Below are positions 47,703 through 58,300 of a stretch of DNA of 64,000 bases, piece by piece. Origin of the DNA: Aquimarina sp. TRL1 (GTDB lineage Bacteria; Bacteroidota; Bacteroidia; Flavobacteriales; Flavobacteriaceae). Below the pieces are notes generated by a model, which saw only the letters and a list, made by a program, of their open reading frames with translations, searched no databases and was not told the origin of the DNA. The stretch spans positions 474,001 to 538,000 of the forward strand of contig NZ_CP053590.1 of the NCBI RefSeq assembly GCF_013365535.1. Reading direction: 5' to 3'. How positions within the stretch are numbered: position 1 is the stretch's first letter; each line of letters begins with the position of its first letter. Position numbers and translations under genes: made by a program.

Positions 47703-48077
47703 TTACTTCTTAGGGCGTTTTGCACCATACTTAGATCTACGTTGCGTTCTTCCTTCAACACCAGCGGTGTCCAAAGCTCCACGAACAATATGATATCTAA
47801 CTCCTGGTAAATCTTTTACCCTTCCACCTCTAACTAATACTATCGAGTGCTCCTGGAGGTTGTGACCTTCACCACCGATGTATGCATTGACCTCTTTTCC
47901 ATTTGTTAACCTAACACGCGCTACCTTACGCATAGCAGAGTTTGGTTTTTTTGGTGTAGTGGTATACACACGAGTACATACACCGCGACGTTGCGGGCAC
48001 GAATCCAAAGCAGCCGATTTACTCTTCTTAGTTATTTTGGCTCTACCTTTTCGTACTAATTGTGAAATTGTTGGCAT
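47703..48077 (-). CDS. rpsL: 30S ribosomal protein S12
   Basis: The 124-residue S12 begins [20 protein letters not shown] and has the decoding loops [20 protein letters not shown] and [16 protein letters not shown]. The Lys at the classic streptomycin position (TPKKPNSA) is the sensitive type. It is the first gene of the ribosomal cluster, about 45 nt after the predicted transcription start. Confidence 0.98.
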   Translation of the reverse strand: MPTISQLVRKGRAKITKKSKSAALDSCPQRRGVCTRVYTTTPKKPNSAMRKVARVRLTNGKEVNAYIGGEGHNLQEHSIVLVRGGRVKDLPGVRYHIVRGALDTAGVEGRTQRRSKYGAKRPKK

Positions 48078-48130
48078 AATTTGCTTTACACTATTATTAA
48101 AATTTTTTATTCCCTTTAATAAAAGGGCTG

Positions 48131-48161
48131 CAAATGTATAAATATTTTAGACCAAATCAAA
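48131..48161 (-). promoter_or_regulatory. Consensus promoter of the str-ribosomal cluster
   Basis: On the minus strand TTTG (48158-48161), 19 bp, then TACATTTG (48131-48138) fits the Bacteroidota vegetative promoter. The predicted transcript begins near 48124, right at a small CCCTTT-AATA-AAAGGG hairpin (48112-48127, read either way), and reaches the rpsL ATG after about 45 nt. Confidence 0.7.
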
Positions 48162-48585
48162 TCCTAATTCATTAATTTTCAATCATATTAAATTAAACCT
48201 CTCCTTATCACACTCATAAACCTTTATTTCAGCCACAAATTACATCAGTTATCTTCCTGACCTCCAAAATCTTCTAAATCATCTAATTTCATTTTTAAAC
48301 AACCATCAACAAACCCACCTAGCCTTCTTCCCTGAAGCAAACCTAACACTACTGCTAACCGATAATAAATCCCTCCACAAAACCTACTAATTACAACCTC
48401 ATTACAATGACTCAGTGACTCTAATAAGGTAAGACATACACAAAAAACACATTCAAAAAAACAACACCTCCTCATCACTTCAATCACCGTTTAAACGATA
48501 CATAAATTTAAAGTTAATTTTAACATAAAAACAAAAAATAACTCAAGTAAAAACACTAAAAAAAACACATCTTTCATTCATAAAC

Positions 48586-48616
48586 TTGTTTTATTGAATT
48601 ATTTTAATCAATTTTA
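48586..48616 (+). promoter_or_regulatory. Promoter of SusCD operon 1 (shared design)
   Basis: TTG (48586-48588), 20 bp, CAATTTTA (48609-48616), then GAGC and GGCTAATT (48621-48628). The same arrangement with the same 20-bp spacing precedes the other two SusC genes. The -7 box departs from TAnnTTTG at its first and last bases. Confidence 0.6.
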
Positions 48617-48643
48617 GAGCGGCTAATTCAAATAAAAACAATA

Positions 48644-51600
48644 ATGAAACAAACAAGTAAGCAAATTTTAATGCTGTTTACGGTATTGATTGTGCAGTTA
48701 ACTTTTGCACAAGAAAAAACAGTCACAGGTATTGTAACTGACCAAAGCGGAGTCCCCCTCCCTGGTGTAAACATCTTAATTCAAGGAACAAATTCCGGAA
48801 CCCAAACAGACTTTGATGGAAAATATTCTATAAACACCAATAAAGGTGCAACTTTATTATTTCGTTATATTGGTTTCGCTAATGAAACTATACTTATTAG
48901 CGAACAATCTACAATCAATGTATCTCTCAGAGAAGATGCCGCTGTTCTTGAAGAAGTTGTTGTTACAGCTCAAGGAATACAGAGAGAAAGAAAATCTTTA
49001 GGATATTCAGTCAGTACAGTTCAATCCGAAGAAATCCAACAACAATCCCAGGCAGACCTAGGAAGAATACTTCAGGGAAAAGCAGCAGGAATAAACATTA
49101 CAGCAACTAATGGGGTTTCTGGTTCAGGTACCAATTTCATCATTAGAGGTTACAACTCTATATCAGGAAGCAACCAACCATTATTTATTGTTGATGGAGT
49201 CCCATTTGACGGAGGAGCAAATGAACAAACTGCTTTTTTCGACGGGGTTACTGAATCTAGTAGATTTCTTGACCTAGACCCCAACTCTATAACTGACGTA
49301 AAAGTCCTTAAAGGACTTAGTGCCACTGTACTTTACGGAGAAAGAGGAAGTAATGGAGTAGTCTTAATAACAACAAAAGGAGGCAGCTCTAAAGCTACAA
49401 ATAAAAAACTTGAAGTTACTGTCACAAGCTCTTATTATGTAAATGAAGCGATCCTTCCTAAATTTCAAAAAGATTATGGAGGTGGATTCCACCAAGGATT
49501 TGGTTTTTTCTTTAGTAACTGGGGTCCAAATTTCAACAACCAGAATCCCGCTCCATATGGTTCTTCTTTTAGAGGTATTGCTTCTGACGGAACCGTATTA
49601 GTAGAACACCCTCTTGGTCGATTAGCTGATGAATCTTTAAAAGCAGATTTTCTTGATATTGTAGACACTAACTACAGATACAAAAACTACAATAGTGTAA
49701 AGAACTTTTTCAGATCTGGAGGAGTTTCTGATAACTCTATCAACTTAAGAGGTGGAAACGAAAAAGCCACTTATAACGTTGGCCTCAGCAAACTAGAGGA
49801 CAAAGGGTTTACTCCAGGCAACAAACTATCCAGAATAAACTTATCAGTTGGAGGTAATGCCGAACTTTCTAATAACATAAAAGTTGGTGGAACTATAAAC
49901 TACTCTAACACCGCATACAAAACCCCTCCTATTGCAGCCTCTACAGGAAGCGGAACAATAGGCGATGGATCCTCTGTCTTTGGTGATGTTTTATACACCC
50001 CAAGAAGTGTTGATTTACTAGGACTTCCTTTCCAAACATCAGACGGAAGAAGTGTCTATTACAGATCCGGAAACGACATCCAAAACCCCTTATGGACTGT
50101 TCACAATGCAAAAACAACACAAGATACCGAACGCATATTTGGTAATTTCAGATTTAATTATAAACTAAACGATAATCTTGCATTAGCATATCAATTAGGT
50201 CTTGATACCTATACTGAATTTGGCTCATATGGTCAAAACAAAGGAGGAGTTGACGGAAACCAAACTGGTATTTACAGAACAACACAATCCAAAAATAAAA
50301 TATGGAATCACAACTTAACCTTGAACTACAACAAAGACCTAAACGAAGATCTTAACTTACAATTCATTGTAGGAGGTCAATCAAGGCGAGATGTTTTCCA
50401 ACGAGATGGCGTAGAAAGCACACAACAACTTGCATTTGGTGTTCTTGAACATTACAACTTTGTAAACCACACCACAGTTAACAGCTTCAGTAACAATCCA
50501 ATAGCATTTTTATCAGAAGAAAATCAAGTCGGACTATATGCTGATGCCACCTTAGGCTACAAAGGAGCGTTATTTTTAAATTTCGCAGCAAGAAATGACT
50601 GGACCTCGACTTTAGAGACTGACAACTTTAGTATTTTTTACCCTGCCGCAAGTATCTCTTTTGTGCCTACTGATTTTTTCGATTCAATATCCAACAATGA
50701 CATCCTAAGTTATCTCAAACTTAGACTTGGATACGGAACATCTGCAGGTTTCCCTGCTCCTTATGGAACGAGAAACACATTAGCATTAACATCTAGAGCT
50801 TTTGTTGACAGAGAAGGGAACGTAATATCAGGAAACTCGGTATCTAACAGATTAGGAAACCCTAACCTAAAACCCGAAACCATCTCGGAGATTGAAGCCG
50901 GTATGGACGCTCAGTTCTTCAATAACAAATTCTCCTTAAATGTAAGTGTATACAAAAAAGAATCTAAAGATCTTATAACAGACCAATCTCTTGATCCTGC
51001 AAGCGGCTTTACCGTAACAAGAGTAAATGCAGGATCATTAGAAAACAAAGGAATAGAAGTTGACTTTAACATCAAAGCCTTAAGACTTGAAAATTTTGAA
51101 TGGACTTTAGGAGGAAACTTTTTCGCTGATCAAAATGAAATAACCAAATTACCAGAAGGGACAGACCAAATTGCCCTAACTAGTTCAATAGCAGGTAGAG
51201 CAGCTAATTATGCCATAGTTGGTCAACCATATGGTATATTACAGGGAACAGCAATCCAAAGAGATGCTAACGGCAATAAAATTGTTGATGCTAACGGAGA
51301 ATACCTAGCTACAAACGATATTCAAATATTAGGAGACCCTAACCCTGACTGGACCATGGGAATCACTAACACTTTTAAGTTTTTCAAAAATTTCACATTA
51401 TACACCAATATACTTTATAGACATGGTGGAGATATTGCTTCCCAAACAGCATCTACTCTTCTAGGACGAGGAACTGTTGGTTTCCCAATTGATAGAACCG
51501 CAACCTATATTCTTCCTGGAGTAAAACAAGATGGATCTCCTAATGATATTCAAGTAACAGCAACTACAATTGGATTTAACACCATAGGGTTTGGACCTAA

Positions 51601-51874
51601 TGAATTACAAATCTATGATGGTACAACTATTCGACTTAATGAAGTTAGTCTTTCATACGACATGCCGAATCAATATTTAAAAAAGACTCCTTTCGGAAAC
51701 CTTTCTATAACACTTAGAGGAAACAACCTTTGGTACAAAGCTGTTAACTTCCCTGATGATGTTCGTTTCGATACAAACGCACTAAGTACAGGTGTTGGGA
51801 ACGGACAAGGTATTGATTTCATTACCGGACCGAGTGCAAGAAGATATGGAATCAGCGTAAGAGCTACTTTTTAA
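48644..51874 (+). CDS. SusC/RagA-family TonB-linked outer membrane protein (operon 1)
   Basis: This 1076-residue TonB-dependent transporter has a signal peptide (MKQTSKQILMLFTVLIVQLTFAQ) and a carboxypeptidase-D-like domain (about 26-112, VTGIVTDQSGVPLPGVNILI). The linker AAVLEEVVVTAQG and a plug follow (about 120-240, GRILQGKAAGINITATNGVS, PLFIVDGVPFDGG, ILKGLSATVLYGERGSNGVV). The 22-strand barrel ends GPSARRYGISVRATF. It would form the channel under the SusD-like lid encoded 18 bp downstream. No STN domain is present, so no sigma/anti-sigma control is expected. Substrate unknown. Confidence 0.94.
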   Translation: MKQTSKQILMLFTVLIVQLTFAQEKTVTGIVTDQSGVPLPGVNILIQGTNSGTQTDFDGKYSINTNKGATLLFRYIGFANETILISEQSTINVSLREDAAVLEEVVVTAQGIQRERKSLGYSVSTVQSEEIQQQSQADLGRILQGKAAGINITATNGVSGSGTNFIIRGYNSISGSNQPLFIVDGVPFDGGANEQTAFFDGVTESSRFLDLDPNSITDVKVLKGLSATVLYGERGSNGVVLITTKGGSSKATNKKLEVTVTSSYYVNEAILPKFQKDYGGGFHQGFGFFFSNWGPNFNNQNPAPYGSSFRGIASDGTVLVEHPLGRLADESLKADFLDIVDTNYRYKNYNSVKNFFRSGGVSDNSINLRGGNEKATYNVGLSKLEDKGFTPGNKLSRINLSVGGNAELSNNIKVGGTINYSNTAYKTPPIAASTGSGTIGDGSSVFGDVLYTPRSVDLLGLPFQTSDGRSVYYRSGNDIQNPLWTVHNAKTTQDTERIFGNFRFNYKLNDNLALAYQLGLDTYTEFGSYGQNKGGVDGNQTGIYRTTQSKNKIWNHNLTLNYNKDLNEDLNLQFIVGGQSRRDVFQRDGVESTQQLAFGVLEHYNFVNHTTVNSFSNNPIAFLSEENQVGLYADATLGYKGALFLNFAARNDWTSTLETDNFSIFYPAASISFVPTDFFDSISNNDILSYLKLRLGYGTSAGFPAPYGTRNTLALTSRAFVDREGNVISGNSVSNRLGNPNLKPETISEIEAGMDAQFFNNKFSLNVSVYKKESKDLITDQSLDPASGFTVTRVNAGSLENKGIEVDFNIKALRLENFEWTLGGNFFADQNEITKLPEGTDQIALTSSIAGRAANYAIVGQPYGILQGTAIQRDANGNKIVDANGEYLATNDIQILGDPNPDWTMGITNTFKFFKNFTLYTNILYRHGGDIASQTASTLLGRGTVGFPIDRTATYILPGVKQDGSPNDIQVTATTIGFNTIGFGPNELQIYDGTTIRLNEVSLSYDMPNQYLKKTPFGNLSITLRGNNLWYKAVNFPDDVRFDTNALSTGVGNGQGIDFITGPSARRYGISVRATF

Positions 51875-51892
51875 CTTTAAATTTGATATAAA

Positions 51893-53602
51893 ATGTTAAA
51901 AAAACAAATAAAAAAAATAACCAAAGGAATAACTTTTTTATCCTTTGCTCTCATAATTAGCTCATGCGAGACAACTGAGCTAGAAATATTAGACGACCCT
52001 AACGCTTTAACACCAAATCAAGCGGACATAGATTTATTCCTTAACTCAGCAGAAATAGAACTTTCTACAATATTCGATCGCGAAGGGTTATCCGAATTAG
52101 GTATGGAAGTAACCAGGATCCTACATGGTTTTGGTCCAACCTACAACAATGCATATGCTCCAAGTACAACTAATAACCTTTGGACAATATCGTATGCAGG
52201 AATTTTAGCCGACCTTAGAGCAATTAGACCTATAGCCGAGGAAGGTCAATTATATACTCATGTAGGTATTTCTCAAACACTAGAAGCTTATGTAATAATG
52301 GCATTAGTAGATTATTTTGGCGATATCCCATACTCCGAAGCTTTAAACGGAGCCGAATTCCCTAACCCTAAACTAGACAACGGATCTGATGTCTATAAAG
52401 AAGCAGAAAAGCTATTAAACGAAGCTTTAGTAAATTTCACTAAAGAAGAACTAAGAAAACCTTCTTCAGATCTTTTCTACGGAGGTGACAAATCCAAATG
52501 GATAAAGTTCACCAATACTGTAAAACTAAAGTTACATTTACAAACAAGACTCGTAGACTCAGAAGCAGGCTCAAAAATAAACGCACTGATCTCTGAAGGA
52601 AATCTTATTCTGGATGCCGCAGATGATTTTGTCTTTAAATATTCTGCCACAGATGCAAACCCAGACAGTAGACACCCATTATTTGGTCGTAATTTTGATG
52701 CTGCTGCTGATGTTTCTGACTACATGTCTAACTCCTACATGGTACTTCTTAAAAACGATTATATTTCCGGAGACCCAAGAACCAGGTACTACTTCTATAG
52801 ACAATCTCTTGATTTTACGACTGACCCAAATGAAAATGAATGTGTTACAATCGCCAGACCTACACATTATTCTTCAGAGGACACATACTGTAACCCTGGT
52901 GATGGTTATTGGGGTAGAGATCATTTTGACAATGACGGAATTCCACCAGACGGAGGTAAAAGAACAACATGGGGAGTTTACCCTGTTGGAGGGCAATTTG
53001 ACTACAACCAAGGAGAAGCCGTTAGCGGAAGACAAATTGGTCTAAAAGGAGCCGGAATTGCTCCAATACTACTATCTTCATTCACTAATTTCATGTTAGC
53101 GGAAGCATCTTTAAAATCCGGTGTTAGCGGAGATCCTAAAAGCTATCTTGAAGCCGGAATCAGACAATCTATAAACAAAGTAATTGAATTAGGTAGCACT
53201 ACCCCTGAAATGGAAATAGAATTGGTTGCTGATGACCCTGACACTCCAGAAAATGAAAGAAAAACTGTTAGAGAGATATACGGCTCATCAAGTGCTGATA
53301 TCGATTTATACATAGAAAAAGTATTAGAGCGATACGATAGCTTATCTGGTGACGACAGATTAGAACTTGTAGTAATTGAATACTTCAAAGCTTTATTTGG
53401 AAATGGATTAGAAGCCTATAACACATACAGAAGAACAGGCTTTCCTTCTAACCTACAACCTGCACTTGAGCCACAACCGGGAGAATTCATTAATTCTTTT
53501 TTCTACCCTGAAGAGCTATTCCAACAAAATTCAAATGTCGACCAAAAACCTAATCAAGCAGTTAGAGTATTTTGGGCAGAAGGAGGTCCAACAGTTGATT
53601 AA
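51893..53602 (+). CDS. SusD/RagB-family nutrient-binding lipoprotein (operon 1)
   Basis: This 569-residue surface lipoprotein has the lipobox ALIISSC followed by acidic residues (ETTELEILDD), the export pattern for the cell surface in Bacteroidota. The SusD-like-2 type is suggested by TLEAYVIMALVDYFGDIPYSEAL (TPR region; positions about 125-150) and the C-terminal YFKALFGNGLEAYNTYRRTGFP. It is longer than usual for its type. It pairs with the SusC of this operon as the substrate-capturing lid. Confidence 0.92.
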   Translation: MLKKQIKKITKGITFLSFALIISSCETTELEILDDPNALTPNQADIDLFLNSAEIELSTIFDREGLSELGMEVTRILHGFGPTYNNAYAPSTTNNLWTISYAGILADLRAIRPIAEEGQLYTHVGISQTLEAYVIMALVDYFGDIPYSEALNGAEFPNPKLDNGSDVYKEAEKLLNEALVNFTKEELRKPSSDLFYGGDKSKWIKFTNTVKLKLHLQTRLVDSEAGSKINALISEGNLILDAADDFVFKYSATDANPDSRHPLFGRNFDAAADVSDYMSNSYMVLLKNDYISGDPRTRYYFYRQSLDFTTDPNENECVTIARPTHYSSEDTYCNPGDGYWGRDHFDNDGIPPDGGKRTTWGVYPVGGQFDYNQGEAVSGRQIGLKGAGIAPILLSSFTNFMLAEASLKSGVSGDPKSYLEAGIRQSINKVIELGSTTPEMEIELVADDPDTPENERKTVREIYGSSSADIDLYIEKVLERYDSLSGDDRLELVVIEYFKALFGNGLEAYNTYRRTGFPSNLQPALEPQPGEFINSFFYPEELFQQNSNVDQKPNQAVRVFWAEGGPTVD

Positions 53603-53615
53603 AAAAAGAAAAATC

Positions 53616-54626
53616 ATGAAAAACATATATAAATATCTCTTCATAGCAATAAGCATAGTAATCATTACCAGCTGTGAAGATGAAGACAAAAATCCATTCC
53701 CGGCAAACGAACTTGATTCTTCTGCCGTATTAAGAACCTTAAACATAATTAACACTGAAGTAGACATAAACAATATTTCAGCGTCAAATATCTCCATTGA
53801 AGTAGAAGCAGATGACTTTCTAAATAATAGTCGTTTTGAATCAGTTGATGTATTTGTTTCATTTGTTGACGCATTTGTTGACAAAGACGGAGACCTGACT
53901 CCAACGCCAGATGATGATGATGACATTAGCAAAGAAGATGTCTTAGTAAGAAACATTCCTGCTTCCGAATTCTCAGCTGGTGATAATGGAAAACCAAAAA
54001 AAGTAATATCGGTAGCAGCCAGTGAAGCAATCGATCTTTTAGGTCTCAATTCTGAAATACCAAAAATAGATGGAGGAGATATCTTCAGAATTCGTCTAGC
54101 TATCAAACTAAACAATGGTGATATTTACACTAGCACCAATCTTAATACAAATGTTGCAGGAGGGTTATTTTTCAATTCCCCTTTTAGATATGATGGTAAC
54201 GTTGTTTGTGGCTACCCAGAAACATTTTTAGTAGGAAAATATCAGTTAGAATGGATATCAGGAGTTTTCCCTGCTTTTGGAGTCTCTCAATCCTTTATAG
54301 ACGAAGAAGTTGAAATCACAGCATCCTCAGGAACCGCTAGACAAATAAAAGCAGTTACTTATTTAAAAGAATTTGCTTTTTCTGGACCATTAAATTTCAA
54401 CCTCATATGTGGTAAAATCATCCTTCCAAAACAAGACTCCCCCGGTGGAGTTGGCTGTGGTGGAGGTAACATTATGTTAGAAACAGATGGACAACTTAAC
54501 GCCGGAGCTTTTGATGTAGACGGTGTAGATGACAGTGAGTTTACAATGAAATTTATTGATGCTGTTAATGATGGGGGATGCGGCGCATCTCCTTATGAAG
54601 TAGAACTAAAGTTTACAAAAATCTAA
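53616..54626 (+). CDS. Surface lipoprotein of unknown family, third gene of SusCD operon 1
   Basis: The 336-residue protein (ATG 53616, 13 bp after SusD; upstream in-frame Met codons lie inside SusD) begins with a lipoprotein signal (AISIVIITSC) followed by EDEDKNPFP, an acidic surface-export pattern. An N-terminal beta-rich half includes an Asp-rich run (DKDGDLTPTPDDDDDI, calcium-site-like). The C-terminal half (from about CGYPETFLVGKYQLEWISGV) has several Cys and Gly residues and ends in beta-strands. I do not recognise the family. Position suggests an accessory substrate-binding protein in the way SusE/F serve SusCD. Operons 2 and, as far as visible, 3 lack an equivalent. Confidence 0.75.
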   Translation: MKNIYKYLFIAISIVIITSCEDEDKNPFPANELDSSAVLRTLNIINTEVDINNISASNISIEVEADDFLNNSRFESVDVFVSFVDAFVDKDGDLTPTPDDDDDISKEDVLVRNIPASEFSAGDNGKPKKVISVAASEAIDLLGLNSEIPKIDGGDIFRIRLAIKLNNGDIYTSTNLNTNVAGGLFFNSPFRYDGNVVCGYPETFLVGKYQLEWISGVFPAFGVSQSFIDEEVEITASSGTARQIKAVTYLKEFAFSGPLNFNLICGKIILPKQDSPGGVGCGGGNIMLETDGQLNAGAFDVDGVDDSEFTMKFIDAVNDGGCGASPYEVELKFTKI

Positions 54627-54682
54627 ACCCAAGTAAACAAACACAGTATTTCTGAATTGTTATTTTTAGCCAATTCGCAAAT

Positions 54683-54720
54683 AAAAAAACCGTCTAAAAA
54701 AACTTTTAGACGGTTTTTTT
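54683..54720 (+). terminator. Terminator of SusCD operon 1
   Basis: AAAAAAACCGTCTAAAA and TTTTAGACGGTTTTTTT form a 17-bp stem with a 4-nt loop and T-run, 56 bp after the lipoprotein stop. Confidence 0.9.
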
Positions 54721-55314
54721 ATTTACAAATTTTCTTTTCAGGAGTTCAACTCATAACATCTAAACAAAAACTTAAACTATAAAAACCCATAAATTCTTCT
54801 CAAACACGAATTTCATTTAATAATACACATCTCAAATACACCTAATCTATCAACCACACAAAGCAATACTCCTCTTTATTACGAAATGAATTCTCTCGAA
54901 GTTTCAAATCAAATTTCTTAGCTTGTAAAACACAATATCAAGCTACATCTTTTGAAATCACAAAAACAAAAAAGCCTCTCTAAATAACAACACCTCACTA
55001 TACAACACATATAATTTACTCTATTTAGTTTTCTAATTATAGAATTTTATCAACATTACATATGAAACAAACTTATTAACATATTTAACAAATAGTTTAC
55101 CTGTTTTAAAAACGCTTTCAACTCAATATCATCAATGGAATTCAGCACTTTTTAGCAAATAAAAAACTAAGAAAAATCTTCCTTATAATTAGTTAAAAAA
55201 AACACACTATGTCTTAAATTTTAAAAACATAATTAATAAATTATTACAAATTTAACTTGTTTAATTAGATTCTTTTATTGATTTTTAGCACGGCTAATTC
55301 AAATAAAAACAATA
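54721..55314 (+). other. AT-rich intergenic region between SusCD operons 1 and 2
   Basis: About 590 bp with no supportable gene. It contains the operon 2 promoter near its right end (55257-55287). The rest is very AT-rich, without repeats long enough to note. Confidence 0.5.
55257..55287 (+). promoter_or_regulatory. Promoter of SusCD operon 2 (shared design)
   Basis: TTG (55257-55259), 20 bp, GATTTTTA (55280-55287), then GCAC and GGCTAATT (55292-55299). From 55291 to 55352 the sequence is identical over 62 nt to 48620-48681 before and into the first SusC gene. Confidence 0.6.
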
Positions 55315-58300
55315 ATGAAACAAACAAGTAAGCAAATTTTAATGCTGTTTACAGCATTAATTGTGCAATTGACTTTTGCGCAAGAAAAAACAATTACTGG
55401 TACTGTCACAGACAGTAATAACATGCCTTTACCTGGTGTAAACATTCTTATCAGAGGTACAAATACTGGAACACAATCTGACTTTGACGGAAACTACTCC
55501 ATTCAAGCAAACAAGGGATCTGTTTTAGTATACAAATATCTAGGATTTTCTACTAAAGAAGTAGCTGTTGGAGACAACCCAACTATCAATGTCAAATTAG
55601 CGGAAGATGCTGCTGAGCTTGAAGAAGTGGTGGTAACTGCTCGAGGACTAAAAGCAAAACCTCGTTCTTTAAGTTACGCTATAGCAACCGTTGGAGATGA
55701 CGAGATAGAAAACACTGGAGAAGTAAACCTAGTAAGTTCTTTAACAGCAAAAGCTCCTGGAGTATCTGTAGTATCTTCTTCTGGTTCTGTTGGAGCCTCA
55801 GCTAACATCAGAATACGTGGTAACACTTCTATTTTAAGAAACAACTCTCCTCTTTTTATTGTTGACGGAGTCCCAATTGACAACTCAAGTGTAGGAAACG
55901 GAACAGGAGGAGCAGACAATTCTAACAGAGCTATTGACATCAACCAAAATGACATCGAAAGCATTTCGATTCTTAAAGGAATTGCGGCTCAAACATTATA
56001 TGGTTTACGTGCTGCAAATGGAGTTGTAATAATCAATACAAAAAAAGGACGATCAGGAAGCCCGACAGTTTCAATTAATACAACTGTTCAAATGAGTGAA
56101 ATTACTCAGGTTCCAGATTTACAGAGAGAATTTGCTCAAGGAAATAATGGTGTCTACTCAGGTCCAGAATCTCAAGCAGGATCAAGTTGGGGACCTAGAG
56201 TCTCAACATTAGAATATAATGGCGACACATCCTATCCGTATCATAGATTTGGAGCGTTAGTCCCTGCTGGCACTGGAAATGGGCGTGCAGCAGAAACATA
56301 TGACCATTATGATTTCTTTGTCAAAGGACTCCTAACCGACCTAAACGCCTCTGTAAGAGGAGGAACAGAAAACATCAAATACTATATCTCTGCAGGAAAA
56401 CTTGATCAAACAGGGGTTTCTCCTCGAGAAAACTTTGCTAAAAAATCTTTCAGATCAGACATCACTGCTAATCTTTCTCAAAATTTTGAAATTTCCGCAA
56501 GTGGAGCTTTTGTTAACTCAGGAGGTCAAAGAGTACAAAGAGGATCAAATATATCTGGTATTATGTTAGGTCTTCTTAGAACAACTCCTACTTTTGATAA
56601 TGGAAATGGCTTAAAAGGAAAAGCTGCAGCTGACGAACTTTCTGTTTACCAACTTTCTGATGGAACGCAAAGAAGTTATAGAGCGGGAGTTTACGACAAC
56701 CCATATTGGACAGTTGCAAAAAACCCTTCTATAGACGATGTTAACAGATTTACAGGAAGGTTATCTCTTGAATACAGACCTTACGAATGGTTAACTTTAC
56801 AAGGGAGATACGCCTATGATAGATATAGTGATATCAGAAAAAATTCAAGAGATATTTTCTCTGCTGGTAGTAGAGCCGGTCGTGTCATTGATGACAATAT
56901 CTTTAATGAAGATATCACCACTAACTTTATGGCCTTATTCAACAAAAATTTATCTGAAAAAATTACATTTAACGGATTGGTTGGTTACGAACATTATAGC
57001 ACAGACTATCTTAGAAGAACAGCACAAGGTGATGGTCTAACTATTCCTGGTTTCTTTGACCTATCTAACACATCCACTCAAATCAACACTAATCAAGTAT
57101 TTAAAAAAGAATTAGATGCTGTATACGCAGATGCTAAATTTGGTTTCAACGAAATACTTTTCTTAAACGCCTCCTTAAGAAATGATTGGTCTTCCACACT
57201 TCCTACTGATAATAATGACTTTTTATCTTACAGTACAGGATTAAGCTTTGTGTTCTCAGAGCTATTTGAAAACGAAATCCTTAACTACGGAAAACTAAGA
57301 GCTTCTTATGGTAAAACTGGTAACGATGCACCTATTTATTCTACTAAGACCTTTTACCAACCAGGAGTTGCTTCAGGTGATGGCTTCATTTTAGGAGGAA
57401 ACAATAATTTCCCTGCTTTTGGGGTAGTTGCCTTAGAAAGAGCTGGTCGTTCAGGAAGTAATCAAATTACTCCTGAAAAAACGACAGAATACGAAATAGG
57501 AGGAGAATTAAAATTTTTCAATTCCAGAATTGGATTAGATATCACATATTATGACAAGACTACAGTCGATCAAGTATTCTCTGTTGATGCAGCACCTTCG
57601 ACAGGATTCACTGGTCGCACTTCAAATGCAGGTAAAATAGAAAATAAAGGATTTGAAATTGGAGCTAACTTTACTCCTGTAAGAACGGATAACTTTTCTT
57701 GGGATCTAAATATTAACTGGACATCATACGAATCAAAGGTTATTGAATTAGCTCCAGGAGTTGAATCATTTACCTTAGAAGGATTCACTTCTACATCATC
57801 AAGAGTTCTTCCAGGTGAATCATACGGAGCCATCTTTGGAAGTAAATACTTAAGAGATGACAATAACAATATCCTAATAGACGATAATGGACTTCCGATA
57901 GTCGATCCTGAATCTGGAATTATAGGAGATCCAATACCTGATTGGCAAATGGGTATTAAAAATACATTCTCATACAAAAATTTATCTATCGGCTTTTTAT
58001 TTGACATAAAACAAGGAGGTGATATGTGGTGTGGTACTTGTGGAATATTAGACTTCTTCGGAGTATCTCAAAAAACAGGAGACCAAAGAGAAATCACAAA
58101 TTTTGTGTACGACGGAATTGTACAATCAACTGGGCAAAGAAATACTCAGGAAGTAGCGTTGGCTGATAACACAACCGGAGTTAATGTGTGGACAAGAAAT
58201 GGTTTCGGGGGTATTGGAGAAGATAGCGTTTTTGACACATCTTGGGTACGTTTAAGAGAAGCTTCTCTAACTTATAATTTTGGGGAAAAACTAACTAAAG

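Larger units (their letters stand above)
48078..48643. other. Divergent intergenic region between rpsL and the first SusC gene
   Basis: 566 bp holding the rpsL promoter (48131-48161, minus) and the SusC promoter (48586-48616, plus). Between them an 80-codon minus-strand frame exists (48245-48487), Cys-rich and without family features. I regard it as unsupported. Nothing else is visible. Confidence 0.5.

Noticed and set aside
48245..48487. 80-codon Cys-rich frame on the minus strand between rpsL and the first SusC
   Set aside because: No family features, no promoter, and it lies in an AT-rich divergent spacer; judged chance.
53466..53615. Upstream in-frame start for the operon 1 lipoprotein
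   Set aside because: It would overlap the SusD gene and place 50 residues before the signal peptide; ATG 53616 fits.
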